Positions 45,442 through 58,689 of a stretch of DNA of 64,000 bases are shown one piece after another. Origin of the DNA: Hofstenia miamia (Eukaryota > Xenacoelomorpha > Acoela). Each line of letters begins with the position of its first letter. The first letter of the stretch is position 1. The stretch lies in NCBI GenBank assembly GCA_004352715.1, contig SCFE01000011.1, positions 2,721,067-2,785,066 of the forward strand, written 5' to 3'. Position numbers and translations under genes: made by a program. The notes below the pieces were generated by a model. It worked only from the letters and a program-made list of their open reading frames with translations, had not been told where the DNA came from and made no database searches.

Positions 45442-48400
45442 TTATATGTTCAAATTTGTACAATTAATAAGTAAACAAAATTATCGTTTCTATACTAACA
45501 GTAATAGAATGAAATTATTCACCATTTGGTTATAAATTTAGTATATATATATATAAATTTAGTATATATATATATATATGTATGTATATGTATATATATA
45601 ATCTCTTACAATTTTATTGTGACATAAATTTCAATTTCTCTACACATAGCCTCTTTTAAAAGAGTAACTCTTCCCTAAACTAAAATTTTCGAGTTTAAAT
45701 TTAATACTTCTTGACATATTTTGTTTTTCATTATATTCAAAATCCAAGTAATAGTACTAAATCAACATTCAATAGAAACTGTACTAATTGAAAATACTGA
45801 CTATGTGATCCAATTTCTTTAACTGAGCATATCCAATATAGTTTTAAATGTATGAACTTTCTTGAAAGAAACTTAGTTCTTCAAAAGTGAGCGTTGATAA
45901 TGTTTTGTATTCGTTCCTAGCACTTATACCTAAATATTCAATTCCAAGCAGAATGGTCATTCTAGGAAAGATTATTTATATGCATTTTCTGTTACACTAA
46001 ACATAAAGTACATTAGTTATATTTTACTTGTTATAAGTAAATATTAGGAATTTAGTTGAAGATGAATATTTAAATAATTGCTTTGTATACCAGCCTATGA
46101 AATTGCTTAGAATTATTTACTGTAAACCTTATAATAATTGAAATGCTCCTATTTCCATTTAATAAAACGTTAGCTTTAAGTCAATTTTTCTATTTTACGT
46201 TAACCCCAATACTCCGGTTCTAAAATAGGATTTGCTGTGATGGAGAACAACGATATAAGTCTGAAAATGATTTCGCTTACAATTTACTTACAATCTAAAA
46301 GCAATACAAATGTTTGTTATGACTAAATGAGCAGCAATGGTGGAATAATTTACCAATAAAATAAAATAATTATTAACCCGGCATTTGAAATCAATTCATC
46401 GCTCAAATAACACCATATTTTTGCACTAAAATGGGTTGGAGAAAATTCTAAATCAGCCAGATTTTGAAATGATCATTCTCTCTCAACTTTGCCGCATTAC
46501 TTTCATCAATTTTAGCATTCCTGCTAAAGATGCACTAATTCTACAACAGAATTTATAAGAGTTGGTGAACCATTCTCAAGATGCAAATTGATTAGTACCC
46601 CAATTTTCTCAATACCTGCCAATTTTAGACGAGGCGATAATAAAATTTCAGCAGGACTAAAAATCCGCCTTGGATCAAACACTGGATGCAATTATGGTGA
46701 TAATTAAACATTAAAATTTAAAATAAGGTGCTTAATTTTTGGTACCATGTACAGCACATTCACGATTAATCGAAAAGTTTAAAAAAATTACACAGGACTA
46801 ATTGATTAAAATTTTCTGAGTCCTCCCCTATATGAAGTTTGAAAACGCTCTAATCTTGAAATTTTGCACCTATGATTATATGATTATTAACACATTTTGG
46901 ATGTTCTATAATGCATCTGAACATCGTTATATTGCACCAATAATTCATTAGTCCTTTTAAAACAAAAAACTTTTAGTGAAATATTGCATGCAACATTACT
47001 TTAACTCTCGTATCATATAAATTTAATGCAAATCCTTTCCTCATTGTTTAAATGATTCTTTTAAGAAGCAGCACAATTTTGAAAACTAAAGTCCTAAACA
47101 AAATAGTATGCTATGACATGCACTATGCATTCCTCTTATGAAATACATCGAATAATATTTTGGAAATGTCTTAAAAATATCCCAACTTTTTAAAAAAGTT
47201 CTTCCCAAACTTAGAGAACCTATATAAAACTTAAAGAAATTCTACTCAACTCTTGGGAACTTGAAAAAATATGCAAATTCCAACGACATTATCCCATAAT
47301 AATACCAACGCTACTCCATTTTGGCAAATAAAAATTCATACAGAAACTGTAATTTTCAAAATGTAATACATATTTAGACTTTTTATAGAGTGTAATTGAA
47401 TTTTCTCAAAAAAATGATTTCTGATCAATATACAATGTATGATATAAATTGTCCCAACACAAATTTTGCAAATTCTCCATTTTTGCAGTAATTATTGTTT
47501 AAAACAATGCTAATGCCGGAATATTGCACTATTAGCATGTTGCTAACATTATTTAAATCCTAATAGTGAAGTCTCTACATTTAAGCTACACGAATTAATT
47601 CAGTATTATTGTGCATTTCATTAGACATGTAAATGATATACGGATAGCAATTCGGTAGCTAGTTTGAAAAAAATCAATAAACTTTGTTTTCAAATGGTTT
47701 TAACCTATATATGACTCGTTCCATAGCTTCTTCTCATGTTGATTCCTTGAAGACGTGAAAAACCATAGAATAATGTGATGTGTGCTGATCTTAACACCCG
47801 AGACAGCACTACACAGTCGAATTGAGTCAAAAAGATACTGAATAGTTACTGAATCGCAAATAACCTATTACAGTAAAAGGACAGCTACTCAAGTTTCTAT
47901 TGTAAGGAATATTTTTTTCATATTGGACAGATGTCCCAAACCTCATCCATTCACGAATGAAAAAAGAGGTTTTGCAAGCAGATGGCATGACAGTTTTACT
48001 CTTTCAGATATCTAAAATGCTCACAGAATTATCCGAATAATGCACAGAATTGACTAATGAACAACACAATTTAGCAGACTTGCGGTTGTGTGTTGTGTAC
48101 AAAACATGTTGTGTGGAACATAAAAATCCAGCGGCACAAAATTTAAAATTTTGCATTTATACATTTTTTGAATTCGCGTGCTATCTTAATACATAACGTA
48201 AAAAATATTTTTAGCAATTGCTCTAAATTGGTTTGCAGTTTTATGCCATCACGAAATCTTTCTGCATCGTGAAGCAATACGCATTTTATTGCTGTCTTTT
48301 TCCAAAGGAAATGTTGATTAGATTTTGGTGCAATTTGCATTTTATTCGCACATATATTTTCTCGAGTATGCATTGAACGCTTACATTTGCTTATCACACT

Positions 48401-51400
48401 TGCATTCTACTTAGTTTCAAGTTTTTTGTTATTAATAAAGTATTAAGCTAATGTCATGATTTCTCAAAAAACCAAAGAATGAGCGTTATGCATTTAGTAT
48501 CGTAAGGATTAAATGGTAAGAAAACATCTATTGGAATTTTAATATAAATAAACACAAATTTAGGCAATAATACGAAATTATATTATGCAAAAGCACATTA
48601 TGATGTGAATCACAAAACACAATGGCATTCCGCATCCCTTAGTACGAAACTCGCATGACTTAGGCAACCTGTATATTGTCTAGGTAAAAAGTGCTATGGG
48701 GTATTTTTAGTGTCCTGAAAATCGATTTCATGTATAAAACAACTTAATGTTTAAGGATGCTACTTAGTACCAATTGCAGAATATACATTGTCAACTCTGC
48801 ATTGTACTTATAACTCACTTCCAATTATGTTGCCACATAGCAAAGTCGACATGTAGCGCTAGCTTAAATTGTATTCTTTATAGAACAATTACATAGTATA
48901 AACTTTTGAATTTCTGTTAATCAGGACGCACCAGGCCAAAGCAGGGCAAAAACAAACATTATTGCAAGCGCAAGTTACATCCAAGACTTTTAGTCTTGAA
49001 AGAAGCAAGAGTTAACAAACCTATCTAGACTCTTAATCTGTACAGATAAGTTACATCCCTTGCAAATTTGAAAAGCAGTCTAATACGAGGATATAACTTT
49101 CTTAGCCATTAACCTTATGTGTACCCATCGGGTCGCAAAAATCAAATTCTGAGCGCGGACTAAACCGGTCCAAACTCTGGAAAAATAGTCCGGTTGACCG
49201 CCTGGTTTCAGTCGATTGAAGAAAATCTTAGCCGTTTCAGTCGGGTTGGCAAAAATCCCAAATGGTTCCAACTCTACTATTGCGAAATAGTATGTAGTTT
49301 TTTAAATGTAGAGTCATTTTTTCAATACCTCGGATCACTGCCGGTACTGCAGGAGTCATGCTAATCTTTGGCCTACATAACCATTGGGTTTGATTTTCAC
49401 TTAAATGGTGGCTTGGGCTGGTTTGGACTTCAATAAATTAAAACTAGATGAAATGTGAGGGATTTATATTTTTAGACTAGCTTTGGTTCTTATGTAACAT
49501 GCAGGATTAGTATTGAGCTCTTCAGTGGATTTGGACAAGGGCTACGCCTGAAAATAAAGTCCACTTATCTCTTTGAGTTTTAGTAAATATTTGAGATTCT
49601 CGCCTTCATTACTAAGCGTTTTGCTCAGTGTTTTTAGAACTTCCTTTTATATTGTAGCAAAAATTTAAATTTTGTTGAAACGATGAGGAGAAAGGGCAAA
49701 CATGAGAATGAGCCCTGCCGTGATAAGATTTTCAAAAATTAGCTGAACTTTCAAAAACCTGTATTAACACTACTACGCTACAAAGTGCACGTAAATCAAC
49801 CTAAATGCAGGAAATAGTATACAATCATAAGCAATATGTTTAGAAAATTTACAATTTTCAATTTTATACATTTAGTTTATTATGTTTTTCAAGAAAACTT
49901 AGATTTTCCAATTTCTCTTTGAATATTTTCTATTATAATTTGTGTTAACTCGCAAAATTAAAGAAGTTTTTTGGCATGGCTAAATTTTTTGCAAATATCC
50001 ATTGTTTGGATATATTTTTTGATCTTAGAATTTCTAAACGAGACTGTGATAACAAATTGTTTAATATCTTATCGAATAGTTGATTTCAACAAAAATGGTT
50101 TCATAGAAAATATAGAAATAAGGCAAATAAATGTTCAATACTTTTCACATTTTCCTTCCCTAAAAACACACTTTACATGAAAAGTTGTTTTGGTGCGTAT
50201 AGAAATTTAAAGATTTCAGCAGCTTAGACACCCATTTCATTCATATGCAACAAAAAATACATTTTTGTTGTGACAAAAATGTGGTTCTTAGAACTTTTAC
50301 CAATTGCCATTTTTCGAATGCAAAGCATGTACATTTCCTTGTATATTATAGAAAATCTTAATTGATTTTTTATTTCAGTTATATTAATATAAATGCTTAA
50401 TATAAACACAAACAAAAACCATATTAAAAGAATTTTGTAGTTTATAAATTTGTTGTGTTGTATATGTTGTGTGACTCAACAACCTCTTGCTGTTGTTGTG
50501 TGAAGAAACTGACACAACTGTAAGCATGGTATTTATATGTGGGATGGTCTATGTATTTGAATTGAGGACTGCGTGATTACTAACTTCTCGATTTGAATAA
50601 AACCACTTTAAATATGTGCGATTTATGCAACATAACAACTAAACATTAATTAACATGTCTTCTAAATTAATAGCAGAAGACAAATTCTAGATGAAATTGT
50701 TAATAGACGCTCGATAAATGCCAATCTTGTTTTGCTGCTGTTAAAGATCATTCAATGTCTTTTTAAGGAAGCCTTAAGAGGCATGAAGCAAGAAGCAATA
50801 CATAATAATAAAATTTTTATACCAATCTTGTCATGACAAAGAAATAGATCTCTATTACATTATGCAATTAATGCGAATAAATAAATGTCCAAACCAAATA
50901 ATGCCTTGTACACTTCGGATATTTGAATGATTTGTTCTAAAGATGAATGGAAAAGCCACGAGATTGGAACGGGACAAAAAACGTAAGTCCAGCAAAGTGA
51001 TATTAGCCACACCAACAGTCTTGTCTATTTCTGAGAAGTCAATGCGATTTGATGGAACTTGTGAATTATTTTTCATTTATAAACCATAAATGCAACAAAA
51101 TATACCCAGGTTTATAATTAACAATGCATTGCTATTATTAAGTTAACGCTTTCTCAAAAATAATGGAATCCTGCTGCATGACAATGCTCCACGTCATTCA
51201 ATTACAACTACAAAAATGTATCACTAGTGGCAGTCTACTTCGCTATCAAGAAAGTTGAAAAGAAGAAGAGACCATGAGCATTGAGAACAGCTTCAAATAT
51301 CTAAGGCATGCATTGATGACCGTAGAGGAACAATCACGTGATGAAAAGTACTATGTCAAAATTTGAAAGAATATTTCTTCACAAACTTTTTTGCAAAGAT

Positions 51401-51780
51401 CAACGTTATACATATGATATTTCACACTATGCCCAAATTTTACATGTTAAGTAAGATTTATCAAACAATGGGATTCTGCCTGAAGAGTTCAGTACATTAA
51501 CAATTTATCATATGAGTGCACTCTGAGGTTTTAGAAATAAAATATTAAGATTCAAAGCTATGCAAATGCGAATATCACTATTACATTTCATCAAAAAATC
51601 ATTTGTAACAAAAGTAAATTACCAACTGTTTGTTTTGATTATTAACAATAAAACAAGAATTCCTTGACGGTTTGTATTTTTTTTGAAATTAACATTAATA
51701 CTTGCCAAATGTCACCCACCAAGCAAAGACACACACACACTTTCCACAATGCCAAATAGTCAAGGATACAAGGCAATTGC
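45442..51780. other. Gene-free interval between the UGT genes
   Basis: Contains a short AT/GTAT microsatellite (45541-45600) and a GC-richer patch (about 49125-49260, with CCGGTCC and AGTCCGG-type words), but no gene, tRNA or transposase motif that I can support. Confidence 0.4.
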
Positions 51781-51912
51781 GGTGCTAATTTGAATCATAT
51801 TCTCAATCCCAAAATTTACTCTTTGTTTAAGATGCTTGCAAATTCAATAAAAAAGAAATGTCAATATAATTATTTGTTTACAGCAATAGAGATCACAGTT
51901 ATCAGTAATGAA

Positions 51913-54418
51913 ATGACCACCGTATTTCTCTTTCTGTTATTTTTCATGCACCATGCTGTTGCTAAACAAGTAGTTATTGTGTCTGTTTGTATTTCACATT
52001 TGTTTCTTACTGAGCCAATAGCGCTGGGGTTAATCGAAAGAGGACATAACGTTACGTACATCACTTCTGTGGAATGCAAGCCACGTATTGAAAAGTTAGG
52101 TGCTTCAATTTATGGTAATGCTCGTTGGAATTATGTTCCAGATAATGCTGTTGGAATCCTATCATTGATATATTTATCCAAGGTACGATACAAAATTTAT
52201 CTAAGGACCATTACATGAAAGTTTTTACTGATGTATTAATCATAACAATATTATTTGCAATGTTCTTATAAACTAACTTACCATCCAAGCTTGACAGAGG
52301 ACCGCCGTCAGGCATTAAACAATTTAGTAGATATTTAAAATCAGCAAATGGTTTCTGTTGCTAAAAAATTATTTTTTGAAATGATAGACACAAGCTAGTT
52401 ATATGTGATGAAGATCCGTGTCAATAAAACACTTATCACTAATTGCATGTACACTTGCTCATTACTTTGCAATTTCTTTGACGAGTAATTCAAAAAATCG
52501 TATGAAAAAAGTATTCAAATGTAATATTAAATTTTTGTATATTTAGTGTTTAATGATATTGTTTTGATTTAAAATTCAAGGCTAATATTTTTTTAATCCG
52601 ATACTCTAGATGTTTGCAAACTAAATATAACTTAAATTTAACAAACAATTTGTTTACAATAATATTATTAAATCACTGTTTCTGTTTCTTCTATTGCTTT
52701 TCGCTCATATAATTACTAACTATACTTATAGTTTCTATGTGTACTTCAAATTTGTTTTTTAACCGACTGATTACACTTGCAGTAATCGAAAGGGTTATTG
52801 ACATATGTAAATTCTGTTGAGTGCAGGCAACCAGTTGAAAAGCTGGGTACTAAAATAGTTTCATAAGAATCTCAGTATTCTTTCACTTAGCCGAGATACC
52901 TTACAGAATTTTGTAAGATCAAAAACAAAATGCTAAACTGAAGTAAACATTTAGGGTATCAGACCTATCTCACTTATATCTATATATTTAGTTCCTATTA
53001 TAAAAAATGAAGAATTCTATCAATTTACCTAAACTATTAAATTTCCTCCCACTTTTTATAAATGATGCTGCAGGGAATAGAATAAGTTGGGTTGATTCAT
53101 AGATAATAGTAGAAGTCTATAATTGATTATAGGCTGGCTGGAGCAACATTGAGACCATATGATATTAATCTAAAAAAAAATATTTCATTTAAGCATTTAA
53201 TTTTCCAAACTCTAAACTTAATTAAGAAATTTCTTTTAGCAATTAATCAATATGAATGATATCGCTTGCCAAGAAGTGAGAGATTTGGTGATCTTTACTA
53301 AACCTGACTTAATTTTATCTGATTATTTTACATCAGCTGTGGGAGTTGTGGCTGAAAAATTTAATGTCCCTTTTGCGATTCTTCATTTTGGAATGATGGA
53401 CATAAGTACTAAAGACAATGAACGACTTTCACTCCAAACAACAGTAGGCATAGATGACGAAAAATCAGCATTAACAAAACTTATATCGCAAAGTGCAACT
53501 GCATTTGTTAATTACTTGGCTTTTTCAACAATAAGCGAGTCAGCAAATAGGATGAGAAAACAACTCCAAATGTCGTATTTCTTTTCATCGTATTGTCACT
53601 TAGCTGTAAACTATCCTTCATTTACGTTGCTGAATGCAGATTATCAAAGAAGCTTTAAAGCAGAAAATGTAACGTGTTTAGGTATAATACCATATGATCT
53701 CCCACCAATGCCACTTCCAGATAAAGTTTCAAAATTTCTCTCCGAGTCAGTCAATGATGTTATTTATGTAGCATTCGGTAGTGAACTTCGACCAGACTAT
53801 GAGATGCACAAAGCAATAATGAGTTTCTTTTCGAAACACAAGGAAGGCAGAATTATTTATGCAAGATATCCATATGAAGATGAAATTAAGACATTGCCTC
53901 CTCACATCTTAGCAGAGAAGTATATTGCACAGAGGTCTATATTAATGAATAAAAAAATGAAAATATTTCTTTCCCATTGTGGTTTAAATTCAGCCATTGA
54001 AGCAATCGAAGCTGAAGTAGTTGTTATATGCTTGCCACTAGGGCGGGATCAGTTTTTTATGTCAAAAGGTCTTGTAGATTTAGAAATGGGAGTAGAAGTT
54101 AAGAGACCAATTAACGAAGACAATATACGCAAAGCATTTGAGCTAGCTAATGGAAGGCATACAACCTTTTTGAAAAATATTCAATCACAGAAAAGAATTT
54201 TGTACGGAATGGGCGGTTTAAACAGAATAGAAAAATTTATGGATGAGCATGCAATGAAATCAACAAGAATATATAGAGACAGTCCAATAAGAATTATTCA
54301 CAGAGTCGTTGCTGTCTGTTTTCTTAGCACACCATTTATTCTAATTTTAATGATTCTCTTCATTATATGGAAATGTTTTTCAGGTCATTTTAGTAAAGCA
54401 AAGGACAAAATCAGCTAA
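51913..54418 (+). CDS. UDP-glycosyltransferase-like gene 2 (two exons)
   Basis: Exon 1 is 51913-52182 and exon 2 is 53240-54418; both borders are phase 0 (donor AAG|GTACGA, acceptor TTCTTTTAG|C). Joined, they give 482 residues, a little short for a UGT, so a small middle exon may exist. The start at 51913 is chosen because it is followed at once by a signal peptide (MTTVFLFLLFFMHHAVA). CISHLFL near residue 29 carries the likely catalytic His; LILSDYF in exon 2 carries its Asp partner. The donor signature FLSHCGLNSAIEA...LPLGRDQ, a C-terminal membrane helix and a KDKIS end (KxKxx type) follow. Probable role: ER glycosylation of lipophilic compounds; the acceptor is unknown. Confidence 0.88.
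52671..52875 (+). pseudogene. Decayed copy of the UGT first exon inside the UGT2 intron
   Basis: Aligns by eye with exon 1 of the same gene (52015-52120 part clearest). The shared string TAATCGAAAG is followed by related GT/ACATA-CTTCTGT, GA(A)TGCA and GTTGAAAAG-type words (52785-52850), but with stops in every frame. Best explained as a tandemly duplicated exon or gene that has decayed. Confidence 0.65.
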
Positions 54419-55560
54419 CATGAAGTCTATGGGAAAGTTAAGATGACTGTTCATGGAACATTTGTTGATGACTGAGTAACAATGAGAATTTTCACCCTTT
54501 TTCCTTATATTTTTTAAAGAAGTAGTACAATTCTTATGTACATTATGTATTATGTCACTTACTAGTGTGTACTTGTACAGTATGTAGTAAACAATTATTT
54601 TATTAAATGATAAATGTAAATTCTGACCGGAAGTATTCAGGACCAATTGTTATAATTTTTTGCCTTAGATCATATACTGTTGTATTAATACAGAAACTAA
54701 ACAAATTAAGCATTAGCTCTGCTACATAAAATTTGAATTTTCTCGCTTGGCTATAAACGGTTATTAGGAGGAATGATTTTGGCTTATCAATTTAAAAATA
54801 ACTACTGCAGTTTGGGTACCCCAAATTTGGAATTTCTATTGTCGTTGGGTTTATTGACAACGCTAAAACGCTTAATTTCAAAAATAGACAAATTTTCAAT
54901 TAAATAAACCGTATCTTTACTTGAATATACTACATTAAGATACTTGTGGGATTTAAAAAACTAGTACATACCAACTTTAAAGTTTTTTTAGATATCAGTA
55001 TTTATTGGTTACGAAGTTATTATGAAGAACTTCGATATTCTAAAACAGATAATGCGTTAGAGTTATTTGAATATAATTTCATTACTACAATTTTTATTGT
55101 TTCTTAAGCTCTGCAAAGCAAATCTTATAATTATCAGAAGAAATGCTCCATGGGTCAGGTCAACTAACTATTAAATATTAAATAAAACGGAGTAATAAAT
55201 CTAAAAAATTACCACTAACTTTTTAAGGAATCACTAAATTTTATGCATCTAACCATAGCACTTTTTAATATTTAGAATAAAGCAAAATTCTTAATTGAAT
55301 TGATAACTTTTAAACATAAACATAATATATACCGCAAAACGGAGTAACTTGGAACAGTTTTCGATATGTTTTGTAATAAAAAGCATATAAACCATTATAT
55401 CAGAGGAACAAAACTTTATATAAACTGCAGATTGTTCATCCACTTCAAAATAATATATCAACCATCAAATAACTTTTATAAGAAGTTAAAAATAAACCAA
55501 GTTCAAAATCATAACATCTTTTCTATTTTATGGGGTAACATGGAACACTTATTCAAATAA
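54419..55560. other. UGT2 downstream flank, no recognised gene
   Basis: AT-rich sequence with no supported coding or repeat feature. Confidence 0.4.
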
Positions 55561-55635
55561 AACGAAACAGTTATCAAAATGCCTCTACAGTCAACAGTAC
55601 GAGATGCTCGTAATTAAAATGCTCATTGCAGACAA

Positions 55636-56345
55636 TCTCTAGCTGAAAATAGATGTTTGTTGACCTTTCATTGCAGGACCAAATAACCAATGGTGACATT
55701 GTATACACTGAAGCCAATCATGTCCTGTATATGTTGCAAAGGAACATCGGCACAAGTAACAAAGATCGTTCCCATGGTCCTCTTCTGATTCTGAAGATGA
55801 AGATTGCCCACTTGATTCTTCATCTGATACACCAGGCATTTCACCTGACTTTCTACGGCCATGACTTCCACTGCTTCTTTGTGGGCAATCTGGGCATCAG
55901 GACGGTCGTGCTAACTCTGTCTCATTTGAAATAGCAATGGACAAATCCAGGCCAGGGAAAATCTTTGGTACTCTTTTCCTCTTTCTATATCTTGCCCTCT
56001 GTTGGTTTGAAGCATTTTCAAAAGTGCCTGATCCAAGTTTCTTCCAATTTCCCCACTCACCAGGTCTGTGCCTCCTGGAAGACGATTCAAAGTTTCTGCT
56101 TTGTTCAGTGGATAAAGACCAGTGCATGGAAAGCCGGAGATCAAGTTCTTGGCAACATTTTTCGTTTTCACTTTGTGCCACAGCTCCGATAACGATTTAA
56201 AACTTAATACTAAGCCGAATATAGGCACCTTAATGGACGCAAACAGACAATTGCTTTTGGAAGTAAAATCTAGATTAGGGTCGGATACGAATATCGGTTT
56301 ATTAACAACACATGTTTTAATACAACAAAATTTATCCTTTTAAAA
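55636..56345 (-). pseudogene. Pogo/Tigger-like transposase C-terminus with terminal zinc finger
   Basis: On the minus strand: CLFASIKVPIFG (late DDE_1 core, equivalent to LDVxVFxPLK), then VAKNLISGFPCTGLYPLNKA (the xxxxGFxxTGIxPLN block of pogo/jerky-type transposases). In a shifted frame follow a Ser/Glu-rich linker (SSGQSSSSESEEDHG) and CYLCRCSF plus WLQCIQCHHWLFGPAM, a PHD-like CxxC...CxxCxxW finger found at the C-terminus of many invertebrate pogo-type proteins. A frameshift near 55900 separates the parts. The N-terminal part would lie beyond 56345, towards the 1-kb gap. Confidence 0.65.
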
Positions 56346-56390
56346 AACTGCCCGGAAGAATAAGGACATCAATATATATATATATGCATG

Positions 56391-57390
56391 NNNNNNNNNN
56401 NNNNNNNNNNNNNNNNNNNNNNNNNNNNNNNNNNNNNNNNNNNNNNNNNNNNNNNNNNNNNNNNNNNNNNNNNNNNNNNNNNNNNNNNNNNNNNNNNNNN
56501 NNNNNNNNNNNNNNNNNNNNNNNNNNNNNNNNNNNNNNNNNNNNNNNNNNNNNNNNNNNNNNNNNNNNNNNNNNNNNNNNNNNNNNNNNNNNNNNNNNNN
56601 NNNNNNNNNNNNNNNNNNNNNNNNNNNNNNNNNNNNNNNNNNNNNNNNNNNNNNNNNNNNNNNNNNNNNNNNNNNNNNNNNNNNNNNNNNNNNNNNNNNN
56701 NNNNNNNNNNNNNNNNNNNNNNNNNNNNNNNNNNNNNNNNNNNNNNNNNNNNNNNNNNNNNNNNNNNNNNNNNNNNNNNNNNNNNNNNNNNNNNNNNNNN
56801 NNNNNNNNNNNNNNNNNNNNNNNNNNNNNNNNNNNNNNNNNNNNNNNNNNNNNNNNNNNNNNNNNNNNNNNNNNNNNNNNNNNNNNNNNNNNNNNNNNNN
56901 NNNNNNNNNNNNNNNNNNNNNNNNNNNNNNNNNNNNNNNNNNNNNNNNNNNNNNNNNNNNNNNNNNNNNNNNNNNNNNNNNNNNNNNNNNNNNNNNNNNN
57001 NNNNNNNNNNNNNNNNNNNNNNNNNNNNNNNNNNNNNNNNNNNNNNNNNNNNNNNNNNNNNNNNNNNNNNNNNNNNNNNNNNNNNNNNNNNNNNNNNNNN
57101 NNNNNNNNNNNNNNNNNNNNNNNNNNNNNNNNNNNNNNNNNNNNNNNNNNNNNNNNNNNNNNNNNNNNNNNNNNNNNNNNNNNNNNNNNNNNNNNNNNNN
57201 NNNNNNNNNNNNNNNNNNNNNNNNNNNNNNNNNNNNNNNNNNNNNNNNNNNNNNNNNNNNNNNNNNNNNNNNNNNNNNNNNNNNNNNNNNNNNNNNNNNN
57301 NNNNNNNNNNNNNNNNNNNNNNNNNNNNNNNNNNNNNNNNNNNNNNNNNNNNNNNNNNNNNNNNNNNNNNNNNNNNNNNNNNNNNNNNNN
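56391..57390. other. Assembly gap (exactly 1000 N)
   Basis: A round-number run of N that starts a few bases after an AT repeat (about 56372-56386) and ends inside a Tc1 element, so the element's 5' end and inverted repeat are hidden. Confidence 0.95.
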
Positions 57391-58305
57391 GTCAAAGCAA
57401 ATCTAGGTGCGATAGTGCAGAATGTATCAACACGCACCATTAGGCGTCAATTGAATACTACCTTTGACCTTCCATCGTGCAAACCGGCAGCCAAACCCTG
57501 ATTGTCTTCAAAGAACATTCGAGACCGGTTGCGCTTCTGCAGGCAATACCAACACTACACCCCTGAGATGTTGCATCAAGTAATGTTTAGGGACGAATCC
57601 AAGATTTGCCAGTTTACATCATACCGGCCAGATGTTCGACGACCAAGAAACCAAAGATTCAACACGAAGTTACAAGAACAAACTGTCTGCTCAGGACCTG
57701 TGATGATTTGGGGTGCTATAACTGTGAATAGGCGTGCTGGTCTGCATTTTGTTCCTCACAACGAGACAATCACAGCCAAGGCCTACCTCGAAATAATTCA
57801 GGAGAAAGTTCCCATGTTTATGCAGCTTCGCGGAACATCTGTACTACAACAAGATGGTGCTCCATGCCACAGCGCCAAAGTTGTGAAACAGTGGATTTCA
57901 TCACAAGACTTTCGGCTGTTTGAGAACTGACCGCGAAACTTCCCAGACCTCAACGTCATAGAAATTTGCTGAAATCATATCAAAAACTGTATGAGGAAGC
58001 GCCAATGCACATCACTCTACGATCTGAAGGAGCAAATTAAAGTGTTATTGTGCACAGAGATGACTGATGATTATTGTAGAAAGCTGGTCGAGTCAATGTC
58101 AAATCGCATTGCTGCGTTTTTGGCCAATAATGGCGGACATACAAAATATTAGTGAGTTTTTCTGAATTAACTATTTACTTTCTACACGGTGTTATCTTAT
58201 TGTTTCTACATTGTGTTATTATATTGTTTCTACATTGCGTTTTTTAGTATAAAATACAAAAATTTCTAAATTTGGAAAGTGTTCCCAAACTTTTGACCAG
58301 TACTG
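57391..58305 (+). mobile_element. Tc1-like transposon, 5' end in gap
   Basis: Coding remains are followed by a 3' terminus ending ...TTTTGACCAGTACTG (58305), the inverted form of a CAGTACTGGTCAAAA terminal repeat common in Tc1-like elements, then TA at 58306-58307 as half of the target duplication. Confidence 0.85.
57400..58152 (+). pseudogene. Tc1-like transposase with in-frame stops
   Basis: Shows VSTRTIRRQL (helix-turn-helix end) before a stop near 57500, MFRDESKI (first catalytic Asp), VMIWGAITVNRRAGLHFV, VLQQDGAPCHSAKVVKQW (second Asp) and PRNFPDLNVIE (third, Glu). That gives the D,D34E-type arrangement of Tc1 transposases. Stops replace Trp just before PRNFPDLN (57928) and after NVIEIC (57968), so no active protein is made. 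The C-terminus SNRIAAFLANNGGHTKY is complete. The few lesions suggest moderate age. Confidence 0.85.
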
Positions 58306-58466
58306 TATATTATAATACATTAAACAATTGTTGTGCACTAAACTATATTGAATATCACCTAACATTATGTAATTTTCAATAGGTCGTCTAAAGTTATGGA
58401 GTAAAATACAATTTCAAAACAGTCTTCTAATAGCAGTATTTTGCTAAAACTCTAACGAGTTCTAAA

Positions 58467-58679
58467 GGTGTGTTCCCACTATCGACTTTTATCAGTAGAG
58501 ATTTTCGACGAAATATTTTTGTTTACATTGGGGATTTTTTTTTATCAAAAAGCTGAGTTGAAATATCGTTCTCACTAACGATTTTTATCAGCTGATAAAA
58601 AACAGATAAAGTGTTTAGACTATCAACTTTTACCACCGATTTCTTGACAGGTGATAAGAGTCGATAGTGGTAACACACC
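58467..58679. mobile_element. MITE with about 28-bp terminal inverted repeats
   Basis: The left end GGTGTGTTCCCACTATCGAC and the inverted right end GGTGTGTTACCACTATCGAC both run on into CTTTTATCA or CTCTTATCA (two mismatches over 28 bp). 213 bp, no ORF, with internal repeats of the TTTTATCA motif and a central ATCAGCTGAT palindrome. Related copy at 23593-23794. It lies just upstream of P-like transposase remains; whether P-like enzymes mobilise it is unknown. Confidence 0.75.
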
Positions 58680-58689
58680 CGTAAATGGA

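Noticed and set aside
49080-49271. 63-codon ORF in the GC-richer patch
   Set aside because: No family resemblance. The patch reads like an old repeat with recurring CCGGT/ACCGG words, but I could not define its ends.
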